Of a stretch of DNA of 64,000 nt, positions 43,568 through 53,704 are shown piece by piece (the stretch's first letter is position 1; each line of letters begins with the position of its first letter). A program made the position numbers and the translations under genes. The stretch is from JBBRBB01 sp963830175. GTDB lineage: Bacteria > Bacteroidota > Bacteroidia > Chitinophagales > Chitinophagaceae. The DNA lies in assembly GCA_963830175.1 (NCBI GenBank), contig CAWHKV010000007.1, positions 1-64,000 of the forward strand, read 5' to 3'. Under the pieces are notes generated by a model. The model had not been told where the DNA came from and did no database searches. It saw only the letters and a list, made by a program, of their open reading frames with translations.

Positions 43568-45614
43568 TCATATAAGCACAATTCCGCCAAGTGGCGGAAG
43601 ATTAATGGTAAGCTTGTACCACTTGCTATCCCGGTTTACCACTTCAAATCTTACCTCGGGATTATATACATCTCCGGTACCCCAGAAATCTTTATCGTCA
43701 CTGTTAAATACCTCTTTCCAATTCTTTTTATTTTGAACATGTACCTCCCAATTATTTCTTACTTCGGGGGTCACGTTTAAGATAATTAAAACATCATCTT
43801 TAGGTTTTACACCCAACCTTTTATAAACGATCACGCCTTCCTGCCTGTGGTTAAGGTCTACCCATTCAAAACCACCCACATCAAATTGTTTCTCGTAAAG
43901 GGCAGGGTATGTTTTGTATAATTCATTTAATTTTTGAACACAAAACTGAACACCCGCATGGCTTGGATATTGCAGCAGGTACCACTGCAGTTCACTTTTA
44001 TAATTCCATTCTTCTGTTGCACCAAACTCATTTCCCATAAACAGCAACTTACCCCCCGGATGTGTGAACATATAGGTGTACATAAGCCTGAGGTTAGCAA
44101 ATTTTTGCCAGTCATCGCCGGGCATTTTATATAGCATTGGACTTTTGCCATGCACCACTTCATCATGACTCAATGGCAACATAAAATTTTCATCATAAAA
44201 ATACATCATGCTGAAGGTGAATTTATTTTGATGAAACTGCCTGAAGTATGGATCCATCTTAAAATAATCCAGTGTATCATGCATCCACCCCATCATCCAC
44301 TTCATACCAAAACCTAATCCGCCCTCGAATGTTGGCCTGCTGATATTTCGGCCAGTCTGTTGCTTCTTCTGCAATGGTTTGTATATCCGGAAAATCCCGG
44401 TATAATGTTTCATTTAAATCTTTAATAAATGCAATAGCTTCAAGGTTTCCATTACCACCAAATTCATTAGGCTCCCACTGCCCTTCTGTTCTGCTGTAAT
44501 CGAGCCGAAGCATAGAACTTACTGCATCAACCCGCATGCCATCAATGTGAAAATGGTCGAACCAAAACCGTGCACTGCTTATTAAAAAACTTTTTACTTC
44601 TCCCCTTTTGTAATTAAAAATATAACTGTTCCAGTCCGGGTGAAAACCCTTTCGCATATCTGCATATTCATAAGTATGTGTACCATCAAACATATACAAT
44701 CCATGCGCATCGTAAGGAAAATGCGAAGGAACCCAATCGAGCAATACACCAATATTTTCTTTATGAAAAGCATCGATCATCGCAGCAAATTCCTGCGGAC
44801 TTCCAAAACGTGATGTAGGTGCAAAATAACCCGTTCCCTGGTAACCCCAACTCCCATCGAAAGGATGCTCCATCACAGGCATAAACTCAACATGTGTAAA
44901 ACCCATTTTTTTTACATAGGGTACTAATCGCTCCGTTATTTGCGCATAGGTATTATAGGTTTCTTCATCATCTTTATTGGGACGCATCCAACTTGCGAGG
45001 TGCACTTCATATACAGAATGGGGGGCATTTAATGAATTGTATTTTGTCCTTTTCTTCATCCAATCTTTATCATTCCAATCATAAAAGGTACCCCACGTAA
45101 TAGATGCGGTTTTCGGGCGCTGCTCCCATAAATGTGCAAAGGGATCGCCTTTATCCAAATGCAGACCACCAAACCCATGTATATGATATTTATATGCTTC
45201 GCCGGCAAGCAGGTTTGGAATAAAACCTTCCCAAATTCCTGAATTGTCCATTCTAACCGATAAGATATGAGATCCTTTATTCCAGTCATTAAAGTTTCCT
45301 GTAACGCTTACCTGGGTTGCATTTGGCGCCCAAACAGCAAAATAGCTACCCGCTGTATCTAATACAGTCAGTTGTTTATTGCCAAATATTTTATATAAAC
45401 TATAATGGGTGCCCTGTTGAAAATTTTTAATATCGTCATCTGTAAATAAAGAATAGTTCCAAACAGGTTTAGAGATATCAACAAAAAATTTTTCTTCGTA
45501 CTTAGTTTTACTGCTTGTAGTTTGAATTGTTTTCCCGGGGTTTACATTAATACCTTCCTGTTTTCCGGCATCAGATGTATTTTCCCCAGTTGAATCAGAT
45601 GGTTTTTTAGACAT
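43568..45614 (-). CDS. glgB: 1,4-alpha-glucan branching enzyme, frameshifted
   Basis: GlgB makes alpha-1,6 branches in glycogen. The N-terminal half carries a CBM48 module (GSYFAVWAPNATQVSVTGNF) and the GH13 start, including EFMPVMEHPFDGSWGYQGTGYFAPTSR split here in the text as EFMPVMEHPF and GYFAPTSR, plus the nucleophile motif DGMRVDAV. The C-terminal half has LSHDEVVHGK, MGNEFGA and EWNY. Removing one A from the AAA run (minus strand) at 44346-44348 joins TDWP to NISRPTFEGGLGFG and gives 681 residues. The start is an ATG with a polar leader. It is the first gene of the transcript carrying the two TIR proteins. Confidence 0.93.
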
Positions 45615-45720
45615 GCTTTTGCCTTTTAAATATATTAAGAGCCATTAACGTAAATATAAGTTAGTAGAAACTTCTTTACAATTTAATTAAACTTGCAATT
45701 ATTACAGAAAGACCAGTGTA

Positions 45721-48504
45721 ATGGGAAAGCTTATTATAACTTTTTTATTTTCAATTTTATTTTTCCACGGATTATTTGCCCAGCAGGCGGGGATAAAGGG
45801 TGTGGTTACTGATACATCTTCAGGCATTAACCTAACTAATACTGTTATCGCTTTATTAAAACCAGACTCAGTACTTTATAGTTATACGCGGAGTAAAAGC
45901 GATGGATCTTTCGTAATCGAGCATGCTGATAGCGGTCAATATATTTTATTGGTAACACAAAACAGGTATGCAGATTTTGTAGATAGGATTGAATTACAAC
46001 AAGGGGTAAAAAATATTGGCAAAATAATGATGACGCTTAAAGCCAACTTATTGCAGGATGTAGTGGTAAGACAGAAAATTGCAGCAATGCGCATGCGGGG
46101 CGATACGCTTGAATATAATGCAGACAGCTTTCAGGTTAAAGAAGGAGCTACGGTAGAAGAAATGCTGCGCATACTCCCCGGCATTCAGGTCGACAAAAAC
46201 GGAAACATAACTGCACAGGGAGAAAAAGTAAATAAAGTAATGGTAGATGGGGAAGAATTTTTTGGAGATGACCCCACCATTGCAACGCGCAACCTGCAGG
46301 CAAATGCCATAGACAAGGTGCAAGTTTTTGATAAAAAAAGTGACCAGGCTGAATTCTCCGGCATTGATGACGGGCAAAAAACAAAAACTATTAATCTTAC
46401 ACTTAAAGAAGATAAAAAGAAAGGATATTTCGGTAAGGTAGAATTGAGCGGAGGCCCAGGCGATAAATGGAATAACAGTGCCATGCTGAATGATTTTAAA
46501 GGAAAGAAGAAATTCTCTGGATTTGGAATAATGAGCAATACCGGCCGAACAGGACTAAACTGGGAAGAACAAAACAGTTATGGAAGCCAGAGCAGCAGTG
46601 TAGAATTTAATGAAGACCTTGGCGGCATCATGATTTGGAGTAACGATGATGAATTTTCCAGTTCTTCTTTCAGGGGAGAAGGTTTGCCAAAAAGCTGGAG
46701 TACCGGGGTAAATTACTCTGACAAATTTAACAACGACAAACAAACACTGAATGGAAATGTGCGCCTTTATAAATTAAATTCCCTGGGTGCATCAAATACT
46801 TTTTCTCAATCTGTATTACCAGACAGTTTATTTTATAATACACAATCATCCCATACATTCAGCAGTAAAACCCGGTCTTCAGCCGGTTTAAATTACGAAT
46901 GGAAAATAGACAGTTTTACATCAATTAAGTTTACTGCGTCAGCTTATAAGGGAACCGCCTCCTCAAATTCAAGTTACCTAAGCGAAGCGCTTAATGATAT
47001 TAAAAACCCTGTTAACCAAAGCTCAAGAAGCACGCTGCTTTCAGGCGACAATAATAATTTAAATGCAAACCTGTTAATTCGTAAGAAATATAGGAAAGCA
47101 GGCAGAACATTTTCCTTAAACATAAACCAGGAAACCAGTAATAGGGAACAAAACGGGTTTCTTTTTGCGCTGAATTCTTTTTACGACGAAAACGGCAATA
47201 TTTTTCTGCGTGATTCCGTAGACCAGAATAAATTAAACGATTATCACACTTCAGCCTTTAATGCAAAAGCCAGTTACACCGAACCTATTATTAAAAATGT
47301 TTTTGCAGATATAAGTTATGCCCCTGCCATAACAAACAGTGAGGCGAAAAGATTTACATTTGAAAAAAACGAGGATGATAAATACAACATATTAAACGAT
47401 ACATTCAGCAACCAATACATTTTTAATGTGTTAACCCATACCGGGGGTGCAGGACTAAAATACAATGGAAAAAAAATAGTGGCAGGGGCGGGAACTAATA
47501 TTGCACGAACCACCTTCAATCAACAAAATGTTTTACAGCAAAATAAAGAAACACGCAAGTACACGAATTTTTTTCCACGCGCAAATTTCATTTATAAATT
47601 CAGCCAGTCGTCCCGCTTCAGTGTTTTTTATAACGGGCAGTCTCAGCAACCATCTATTGAACAAATTCAACCAATAGCTGATAATACCAATCCGCTAATT
47701 ATAAGAATTGGCAACCCTGATCTTAAACAGGAATTCAGAAATAATATTGATTTCAATTTCAACACCTACAAAGTTTTCTCGCAGAGCGGAATGTATGCAT
47801 ATGGATCGTTATCAACCACCGCCAACCAAATAGTAACTAGCACAGCCACCGATACACTGGGCAGAACTATATACAGGTATATAAATTCAGACGGAAATTT
47901 TAATTTCTATTCATCGCTGTATTATTTTAAAAAATTAAAAAAGACAGGCATAGACATCAATACAGGTGTTAATTATAACAACTCTCGGTATGTAAACTTT
48001 ATCAATGATCAATTAAACCAAACAAACAACAATAATATCGGAATTAATGTAGGCGCAAATAAGAATAAAGAAAAAAAATACAATGCAAGCTATAACGGCA
48101 ATATAGATTATAACACTACGACCTCATCTGTAAATGCAGCTGCTAAGACTAATTACTTTATTCAAAATCACAACTTTGATGCAACAGTTTATTTGCCGTG
48201 GAAATTAGAGTTGAATAATTCGGTTGAAATAGAAATAAGGCAAAAGACCGAATTGTTCAGCAATAATAATAACCTGGTTCTTTGGAATGGATACTTCGGT
48301 AAAAAAGTATTTAAGGATGATAAAGGCATAATAAAATTCGTTGCACATGATATACTTGACCAAAACAGGGGTTATATGCGCAATGCCAACACAAACGTAG
48401 TTTCAGAAACAAGATATACAAGTATCGGTCGCTTCTTTCTATTAAGTTTTACTTACAATTTTTCTAAAACCGCAGCAGAAGTAAAACCGCAGGCTGCTGA
48501 ATAG
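45721..48504 (+). CDS. outer-membrane beta-barrel protein with carboxypeptidase-regulatory-like domain
   Basis: The 927-residue protein has a signal peptide (cleavage near LFAQ, residue 21), then a CarboxypepD_reg-like beta-sandwich (about 25-100, GIKGVVTDTSSG), then a plug region (about 140-230, with EEMLRILPGIQVDKNG and NKVMVDGEEFFGDDP) and a large barrel to the C-terminus. This matches the OMP_b-brl_3 / SusC-like TonB-dependent family without a clear TonB box. A GLPGLI gene follows after six bases, a common partner. Confidence 0.92.
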   Translation: MGKLIITFLFSILFFHGLFAQQAGIKGVVTDTSSGINLTNTVIALLKPDSVLYSYTRSKSDGSFVIEHADSGQYILLVTQNRYADFVDRIELQQGVKNIGKIMMTLKANLLQDVVVRQKIAAMRMRGDTLEYNADSFQVKEGATVEEMLRILPGIQVDKNGNITAQGEKVNKVMVDGEEFFGDDPTIATRNLQANAIDKVQVFDKKSDQAEFSGIDDGQKTKTINLTLKEDKKKGYFGKVELSGGPGDKWNNSAMLNDFKGKKKFSGFGIMSNTGRTGLNWEEQNSYGSQSSSVEFNEDLGGIMIWSNDDEFSSSSFRGEGLPKSWSTGVNYSDKFNNDKQTLNGNVRLYKLNSLGASNTFSQSVLPDSLFYNTQSSHTFSSKTRSSAGLNYEWKIDSFTSIKFTASAYKGTASSNSSYLSEALNDIKNPVNQSSRSTLLSGDNNNLNANLLIRKKYRKAGRTFSLNINQETSNREQNGFLFALNSFYDENGNIFLRDSVDQNKLNDYHTSAFNAKASYTEPIIKNVFADISYAPAITNSEAKRFTFEKNEDDKYNILNDTFSNQYIFNVLTHTGGAGLKYNGKKIVAGAGTNIARTTFNQQNVLQQNKETRKYTNFFPRANFIYKFSQSSRFSVFYNGQSQQPSIEQIQPIADNTNPLIIRIGNPDLKQEFRNNIDFNFNTYKVFSQSGMYAYGSLSTTANQIVTSTATDTLGRTIYRYINSDGNFNFYSSLYYFKKLKKTGIDINTGVNYNNSRYVNFINDQLNQTNNNNIGINVGANKNKEKKYNASYNGNIDYNTTTSSVNAAAKTNYFIQNHNFDATVYLPWKLELNNSVEIEIRQKTELFSNNNNLVLWNGYFGKKVFKDDKGIIKFVAHDILDQNRGYMRNANTNVVSETRYTSIGRFFLLSFTYNFSKTAAEVKPQAAE

Positions 48505-48510
48505 TTTTTT

Positions 48511-49264
48511 ATGAAAAACATTTTTTTTCTGTTGTTTATATTTATCCCGCATGTTTTACAGGCGCAGGAAATTTTCATCTCAAAAGGCAAAATTGAATTT
48601 GAGAGAAAGATCAACATATATAAAATCATGGAAGATGATTCTGAAGGCAATGAAAATGATTGGTTGGCTACTATAAAAAATACAATTCCTCCAAATCACC
48701 TTTCATATTTCAACCTGTATTTCAATACAGAAAAAACGGTGTATAAACCCGGCCGGGAAGCAGAAGGGATGAGTAAAATTCCGACATGGTTTATACAGCC
48801 CCGCTTCAGAAAATATTGTTTTTAATAATTTAATGAATAAAGATGTTGTCGCGCAAAAGAAGGTGTTTGAAAACACTTACCTGATCAGCGACACCAGCCG
48901 TAATATAAAATGGAAGATCACTAACGATTTCAGAACTATTGCCGGTTTCGATTGCCGCAAAGCGGTCGGAACAATAATGGATTCACTTTATATTATTGCT
49001 TTTTACACAGATAATATTATAGTACCCGGGGGTCCAGAATCTTTTTCCGGCCTACCCGGAATGATAATGGGTATTGCTATACCCCGGCTGCATTACACAT
49101 TGTTTGCAACAAAAATTGAACTAGATGAAATAAAACCGGCAGACCTAATACCCCCGGCGAAAGGAAAAAAGGTTACGTATGCACAATTAAGGGAACAACT
49201 TTCTCCCATAATGAAAGATTGGGGAAAAACAGGAAAGAGAAATATATTTTTTGTAATGCTTTAA
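48511..49264 (+). CDS. GLPGLI family protein, frameshifted
   Basis: The signal-peptide-bearing N-terminal part (KNIFFLLFIFIPHVLQAQE) and the C-terminal part with the family motif FSGLPGMIMGIAIPR lie in different frames. Removing one C from the CCCC at 48799-48802 joins FIQP to ASENIVFNNL and gives 250 residues, the family size. GLPGLI proteins are conserved in Bacteroidota, often next to TonB-dependent receptors, and their function is not established. It follows the barrel gene after six bases, so one operon. Confidence 0.9.
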
Positions 49265-49265
49265 C

Positions 49266-49655
49266 CTACTTTTTATTTAGGTCTATTTTCGGAACAAGGG
49301 TCATAATAAAAATAGTTACACTTAAAAAAAGCAGTAAATAAATTCCAGGCTTTTTTTCAGGACAGTCGCCAAAGTAGCAAGTAGTTACCAACAGGTAATT
49401 TCTAATAGACCAGGAAAGGTTCAGTGCCCCGATAAAAACATTGGTTCTTTTCGCCCATATTTTTGGCAATAAAAATAAGATGAGTGAGATGCTCCCAAAA
49501 AACATATTTAGAATACCTGGTCGTCCAAATTCAGCTTTTCCCGTATCCATTCCTGTAATAGTAAGTTGCTGGCTGGCAACATAACTCCACGGCATATAGC
49601 AAACACCTATCAATAATAAAACTGCCGCGACACCTATTTGTTGAGAATATTTCAT
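49266..49655 (-). CDS. small four-helix membrane protein, unknown function
   Basis: The 129-residue protein shows about four hydrophobic segments (residues 7-27, 50-68, 73-90, 103-122) and a CYFGDCPEKKPG loop carrying two Cys. I do not recognise a family, though similar short proteins occur in Bacteroidota. The ATG at 49655 is taken as start over TTG at 49661. It lies tail-to-tail with the GLPGLI gene and upstream of tRNA-Cys on the minus strand. Confidence 0.7.
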   Translation of the reverse strand: MKYSQQIGVAAVLLLIGVCYMPWSYVASQQLTITGMDTGKAEFGRPGILNMFFGSISLILFLLPKIWAKRTNVFIGALNLSWSIRNYLLVTTCYFGDCPEKKPGIYLLLFLSVTIFIMTLVPKIDLNKK

Positions 49656-49712
49656 TTGCAAAAAAACCTACAAGGTTTAAAAAGCCTTATAGGTTTTATA
49701 AAGATTATTTTG

Positions 49713-49784
49713 AGGTCCCGAGCAGATTCGAACTGCTGTGGGAGGTTTTGCAGACCTCTGCCTAGCCACTCGGCCACAGGAACC
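49713..49784 (-). tRNA. tRNA-Cys (anticodon GCA)
   Basis: Read on the minus strand, the cloverleaf is complete: acceptor GGTTCCT with CGGGACC (one mismatch next to the T arm and one wobble), anticodon loop CTGCAAA, T arm AGCAG-TTCGAAT-CTGCT, and discriminator T as expected for tRNA-Cys. 72 bases; no CCA is encoded. Confidence 0.95.
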
Positions 49785-49865
49785 CTAAGTTGCCCGCGAA
49801 AATAAAGTAAACTACTGAATTAGAAATCCGAAATTTGAACGCATTAAAAAATCAGAAGCACATAT

Positions 49866-50746
49866 ATGCAACCCATTGCGCCAAGTGAATTGATATTAAA
49901 CAGCCGCGGAGCTATCTATCACCTAAATTTATTACCCGAAGAACTTGCCGATATAATTATTACTGTTGGTGATCCCTGACCGGGTGCAGGAAGTTTCAAA
50001 ACATTTTGATGAAATTGAATTAACTACCAACCACCGCGAATTTGTTACACATACTGGGCGGCTTGGCAATAAAAGAATTTCTGTGGTGTCTACGGGCATT
50101 GGTCCTGATAATATTGATATTGTTTTAAACGAACTGGATGCACTGGTGAATATTGATCTTACAACTCGTACTATTAAAAGCCATTTAAAAAGTTTACAGG
50201 TTATACGCATTGGCACAAGTGGTTCTTTGCAGGCCGATATTCCTGTAGATGGTTTTGTGGTAAGCACACATGGTCTTGGCATTGATAACCTGCTTAATTT
50301 CTATGCACACGACATAAACAATGAAGAAAAGAACATGCTGCAGCAATTTATTGCGCATACACAGGTTAACGACCAGGTATCTCAACCATACATTAACACA
50401 GCTGCGCCCGGGTTATTAAAACATTTTGTTGATGGTTTTCATCATGGCATTACAGTCACCTGCCCTGGGTTTTATGGTCCGCAGGGCAGGGTACTTAGGT
50501 TGGGCTTAAGTAATCCGGAACTTATAGACAGGCTTACAGAATTTCAAATTGGGCAACCATCGTATAACTAATTTTGAAATGGAAACTGCAGCCATTTATG
50601 GGTTAGGAAGGTTGCTCGGTCATCATTGCATTAGCCTTAAGTGCCATTGTTGCAAACAGGGTTAACCATACATTTTCAGAAAATGGTGCCGCTGGCTGTA
50701 GAAAACCTTATTAAAAAAAGCTTTGGAAATAATAGAGAAAATGTAA
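49866..50746 (+). CDS. udp: uridine phosphorylase-family nucleoside phosphorylase, with five apparent indels
   Basis: The protein would phosphorolyse uridine or a related nucleoside for salvage. Family motifs appear in successive frames: TVGDPDRV at the start, STGIGPDNIDIVLNEL, VIRIGTSGSLQ, TCPGFYGPQGR, then HRITNFEMETAAIYGLG with the conserved Met-Glu, then ISLSAIVANRVNHTF. Single-base insertions at 49977, 50557-50558, 50639-50640, 50694-50695 and 50713-50719, once removed, give one 291-residue protein ending ALEIIEKM. Its TAA stop overlaps the dapF ATG as TAATG. There is no nonsense substitution in any segment. A decayed gene is possible but assembly error is more likely. Confidence 0.82.
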
Positions 50747-51548
50747 TGAAGAAAATGACGATCAATTTTTATAAATACCAGGGTACAGGCAACGATTTTA
50801 TAATTATCGACAATAGAGATAATACTGTAAAACTTACTGAGCAGGAAATAAAGAAGGCCTGCGAAAGAAGAAAAGGTATAGGTGCAGATGGATTAATGCT
50901 GCTAAATACATTAGACGGATACGATTTTGAAATGAAATATTATAATTCAGATGGCGGTGAAAGTAGCATGTGTGGTAACGGCGGTAGATGCATGGTAAAA
51001 TTTGCTATGGATTTGGGCTTGATTAAAATGCAATATAAATTTCTTGCGGTTGATGGTGAACATGAGGCTTACCAGGATAAAAGTGGCTGGATCTTTTTAA
51101 AGATGCAGAATGTAGATGTGGTTGAAAAAAAACATGGCGACTTTATTCTTAACACAGGTTCGCCCCATTACATAAGACCGGTATCAGATATATGGGGGTT
51201 GGATTTTATTAAAGCTGCAAAAGAAATAAGATATAATGAAGCATATGCCAAAGAGGGTATTAATGTAAATTTCGTTGAAGATTCCGGGGACAAGTTATAT
51301 GTAAGAACCTACGAACGCGGCGTAGAAGATGAAACACTAAGTTGCGGTACAGGTGTAACAGCAGCTGCTTTGGTTTTTGCCCATAATGCACTTGGCTTTA
51401 ACCGGGTGAAATAAAAACACCGGGAGGAAATCTTGCCGTAGAATTTGAAAAAAAACCGGATGGTAAGTTTGAAAACATTTGGCTTTGCGGCCCTGCAAAA
51501 TTTGTTTTTAAAGGCGAGATGGAAATTCTTGCCGGCAACGATGAGTAA
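50746..51548 (+). CDS. dapF: diaminopimelate epimerase, frameshifted
   Basis: DapF interconverts LL- and meso-diaminopimelate for lysine and peptidoglycan synthesis. Motifs: KYQGTGNDFIIID, GADGLM, SSMCGNGGRC (first active-site Cys) and ETLSCGTGVTA (second Cys). The frame ends early after FNRVK; adding one base at about 51407 gives EIKTPGGNLAVEFEKK and a normal 267-residue product ending GNDE. The gene starts at the TAATG overlap with udp. The dapD gene is elsewhere in this window. Confidence 0.93.
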
Positions 51549-51611
51549 TTATTTATAACCCTATGCCTAATTTCAGGGCCGTTAAAACAAGAAAAAGCCT
51601 TTTTATTTTTT

Positions 51612-52550
51612 ATGATTCAATATTTCAAAAACATCCACAACAAAACGGTTGAAATAGAAAAGGCTGAAAGTGGCGCCTGGGTAAATGTTGTTCCTCCTTT
51701 AAAGGAAGAAGAATTTGTTGACCTGAGTAATCAGTTGGATATTCCCATTGAATTACTGAGAGATTCACTCGACATTGATGAAAGACCACGCTACGAATTG
51801 GCAGACAATGTTCGCTTCATCATTATTAAAACGCCTGCTGAAAACAACTCCTTTAACGACAGTGATGCCTATTATATCACAATTCCAATTTGTATTATTC
51901 TTACAGACAACCAGATTATTACGGTTAATTCATTCGATAATGGTGCCATAAAAAAGTTTCTAAACAGCTTTGAAAAAGATCATCCAGACAAACGTAACAT
52001 GATGGTTTTAAAGATTTTCGATAAGATAGTTCAAAATTTTATGGAGTTTTTAAAAGAGATCAATCATAAAAGAAACTTGTACGAGCAAAAGCTGTACGAC
52101 AGCAACCGTAACGAGGAATTATTGCAATTAATGCGCATTCAGAAAAGCCTAGTTTATTTCGTTACAGCCCTTCGCAGTAATGAATTAATGATGATGAAAA
52201 TGGAGCGCACTAATTTTCTTGGGCTTACCGAAGATGAAAGGGAAATTTTAAAAGATGTAATAGTAGACACCAGCCAGGCGCTGGAAATGGCAAACATATA
52301 TACCACTATTTTAAGCAGCACCATGGATGCCTTTGCAAGCATTATAAGTAATAACCTGAATAGCGTAATGAAGAGGCTTACCTCAATCACCATTATCCTT
52401 TCATTACCCATTCTTGTCACCAGTATATATGGTATGAATGTGGAGATTCCATATGCCAACACCCAGCATGCCTTTTATATTCCAGTATTCATTTCCCTGC
52501 TTGTATCAGTAATTATCGCGGGCTACTTTATGAAAAAACGCTGGTTTTAA
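51612..52550 (+). CDS. corA: CorA family magnesium/cobalt transporter
   Basis: The 312-residue protein has a large cytoplasmic N-terminal domain with a long helix and two C-terminal transmembrane helices. The selectivity signature YGMN is present at the end of the first (about residue 274), followed by VEIPY in the loop. The start MIQYFKNIH fits a Bacteroidota CorA. It lies 63 bases after dapF on the same strand and may be co-transcribed. Confidence 0.95.
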   Translation: MIQYFKNIHNKTVEIEKAESGAWVNVVPPLKEEEFVDLSNQLDIPIELLRDSLDIDERPRYELADNVRFIIIKTPAENNSFNDSDAYYITIPICIILTDNQIITVNSFDNGAIKKFLNSFEKDHPDKRNMMVLKIFDKIVQNFMEFLKEINHKRNLYEQKLYDSNRNEELLQLMRIQKSLVYFVTALRSNELMMMKMERTNFLGLTEDEREILKDVIVDTSQALEMANIYTTILSSTMDAFASIISNNLNSVMKRLTSITIILSLPILVTSIYGMNVEIPYANTQHAFYIPVFISLLVSVIIAGYFMKKRWF

Positions 52551-52655
52551 ATAAAACCGACTTTTAAATAAACTTTGGCACAAATATTTCATAAAGTGTT
52601 TCAAGGCTAGAATAAATCTGCCTGCGATTTTTAAAAACTATAAATCAAAAAGATT

Positions 52656-53117
52656 ATGAAAAAGTTTTTTATTATGGCACTTGTAGCTGCATCCCTCACA
52701 GCTTGTAATGATAACGATGCTGACGATAACGATGCAACAGTCACTACAGAAGATGCCACTACAACAACTACCACCACTACAGCTTATACCCCTGCTGAAG
52801 GTGATGCTACTTATCGTAATGGAAAAGTAATGGTTTGGAAAGGCAACGATTGGGTTGCTGCTGATAATGATGTTAATATGGATGACAATGTAGTAGTTTA
52901 TCGCAATGGCGAAGTGAAGAGAGATGGTAAAGTAGTGGTACTACATGATGGTGAAGTGGTTAGCCGCACCGGTAGATTTTTTGATAATGCCGGCAATGCA
53001 ATTGACAATGCCTGGGATGCTACTAAAGAAGGTGTGAAAGATGCAGGCAGAGCTGTGGAAAAAGCTGCCCAAAAAACTGGCGATGCTATAGGTCATGATC
53101 ATGATACTATTCATTAA
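52656..53117 (+). CDS. lipoprotein with LEA-like C-terminal helix
   Basis: The 153-residue protein has a lipobox (SLTAC, Cys17), a low-complexity Asp/Asn/Thr stretch with an eight-Thr run, then strand-rich repeats (YRNGKVMVWKG, VVYRNGEVKRDG, VVLHDGEVVSRTG; DUF6799-like), and a C-terminal amphipathic segment (about 125-150) resembling LEA/YtxH 11-mer repeats (DATKEGVKDAG, AVEKAAQKTGDA). The role is unknown; a surface stress-protective lipoprotein is an inference. It is followed by a strong terminator. Confidence 0.8.
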   Translation: MKKFFIMALVAASLTACNDNDADDNDATVTTEDATTTTTTTTAYTPAEGDATYRNGKVMVWKGNDWVAADNDVNMDDNVVVYRNGEVKRDGKVVVLHDGEVVSRTGRFFDNAGNAIDNAWDATKEGVKDAGRAVEKAAQKTGDAIGHDHDTIH

Positions 53118-53133
53118 TTATAATGTATAACTT

Positions 53134-53166
53134 AAGCCCCGGTAAAATTTTTGCCGGGGCTTTTTT
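53134..53166 (+). terminator. terminator after the LEA-like lipoprotein
   Basis: Stem AAGCCCCGG with CCGGGGCTT, loop of 11 bases, and a T6 tail. It lies about 17 bases after the stop codon. Confidence 0.9.
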
Positions 53167-53215
53167 GTGCATGTATTGTTTCAGATGTTTAATTTAAAAT
53201 CGCAACCACTTAAAA

Positions 53216-53704
53216 ATGAGCGACCTAATTCAACCAACCATTCAATTTTTTGTTATTCGGGTATATGGAGTGTTAATTGATGAAATGAAAAGGGTTTTAT
53301 TAAGTGATGAATTAATAAGAGGGAAGTACTATACAAAGTTCCCGGGTGGTGGTTTAGAATTTGGCGAAGGCACACGGGAATGCCTGGTCAGAGAATTTTT
53401 AGAAGAGACCGGTCTAAAGGTTACAGTTGGCCGACACCTGTATACGACCGATTATTTTCAACGGTCAGCTTTTAATGATAGCCAACAAATCATTTCTATT
53501 TATTACGAAGTGTCGGCCGATACATCTGCTTTGAAAACAAAGAGTCACCCTTTTGACTTTTCTGAACAGCAAATTGCAAACTTTAACGTTCAGGCAGAGG
53601 TATTGCGATGGATTTCACTGAGTGAATTAAAAGAGAATGATGTTACCTTACCTATTGATAAATTTGTAGTTACAATGCTGGTTGATGAATTTAATAGAGA
53701 TTAA
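53216..53704 (+). CDS. NUDIX hydrolase
   Basis: The 162-residue protein hydrolyses a nucleoside diphosphate linked to another moiety; the substrate cannot be told. The Nudix box is complete: GGGLEFGEGTRECL followed by VREFLEETGL. The flanking beta strands and a C-terminal helical segment fit a mono-domain Nudix protein. It is convergent with the VUT-family transporter, overlapping by four bases. Confidence 0.92.
   Translation: MSDLIQPTIQFFVIRVYGVLIDEMKRVLLSDELIRGKYYTKFPGGGLEFGEGTRECLVREFLEETGLKVTVGRHLYTTDYFQRSAFNDSQQIISIYYEVSADTSALKTKSHPFDFSEQQIANFNVQAEVLRWISLSELKENDVTLPIDKFVVTMLVDEFNRD

Noticed and set aside
50641..51414. In-frame fusion of a phosphorylase tail to DapF
   Set aside because: The link depends on an extra A in a seven-A run; removing it gives a natural stop that overlaps the dapF start.
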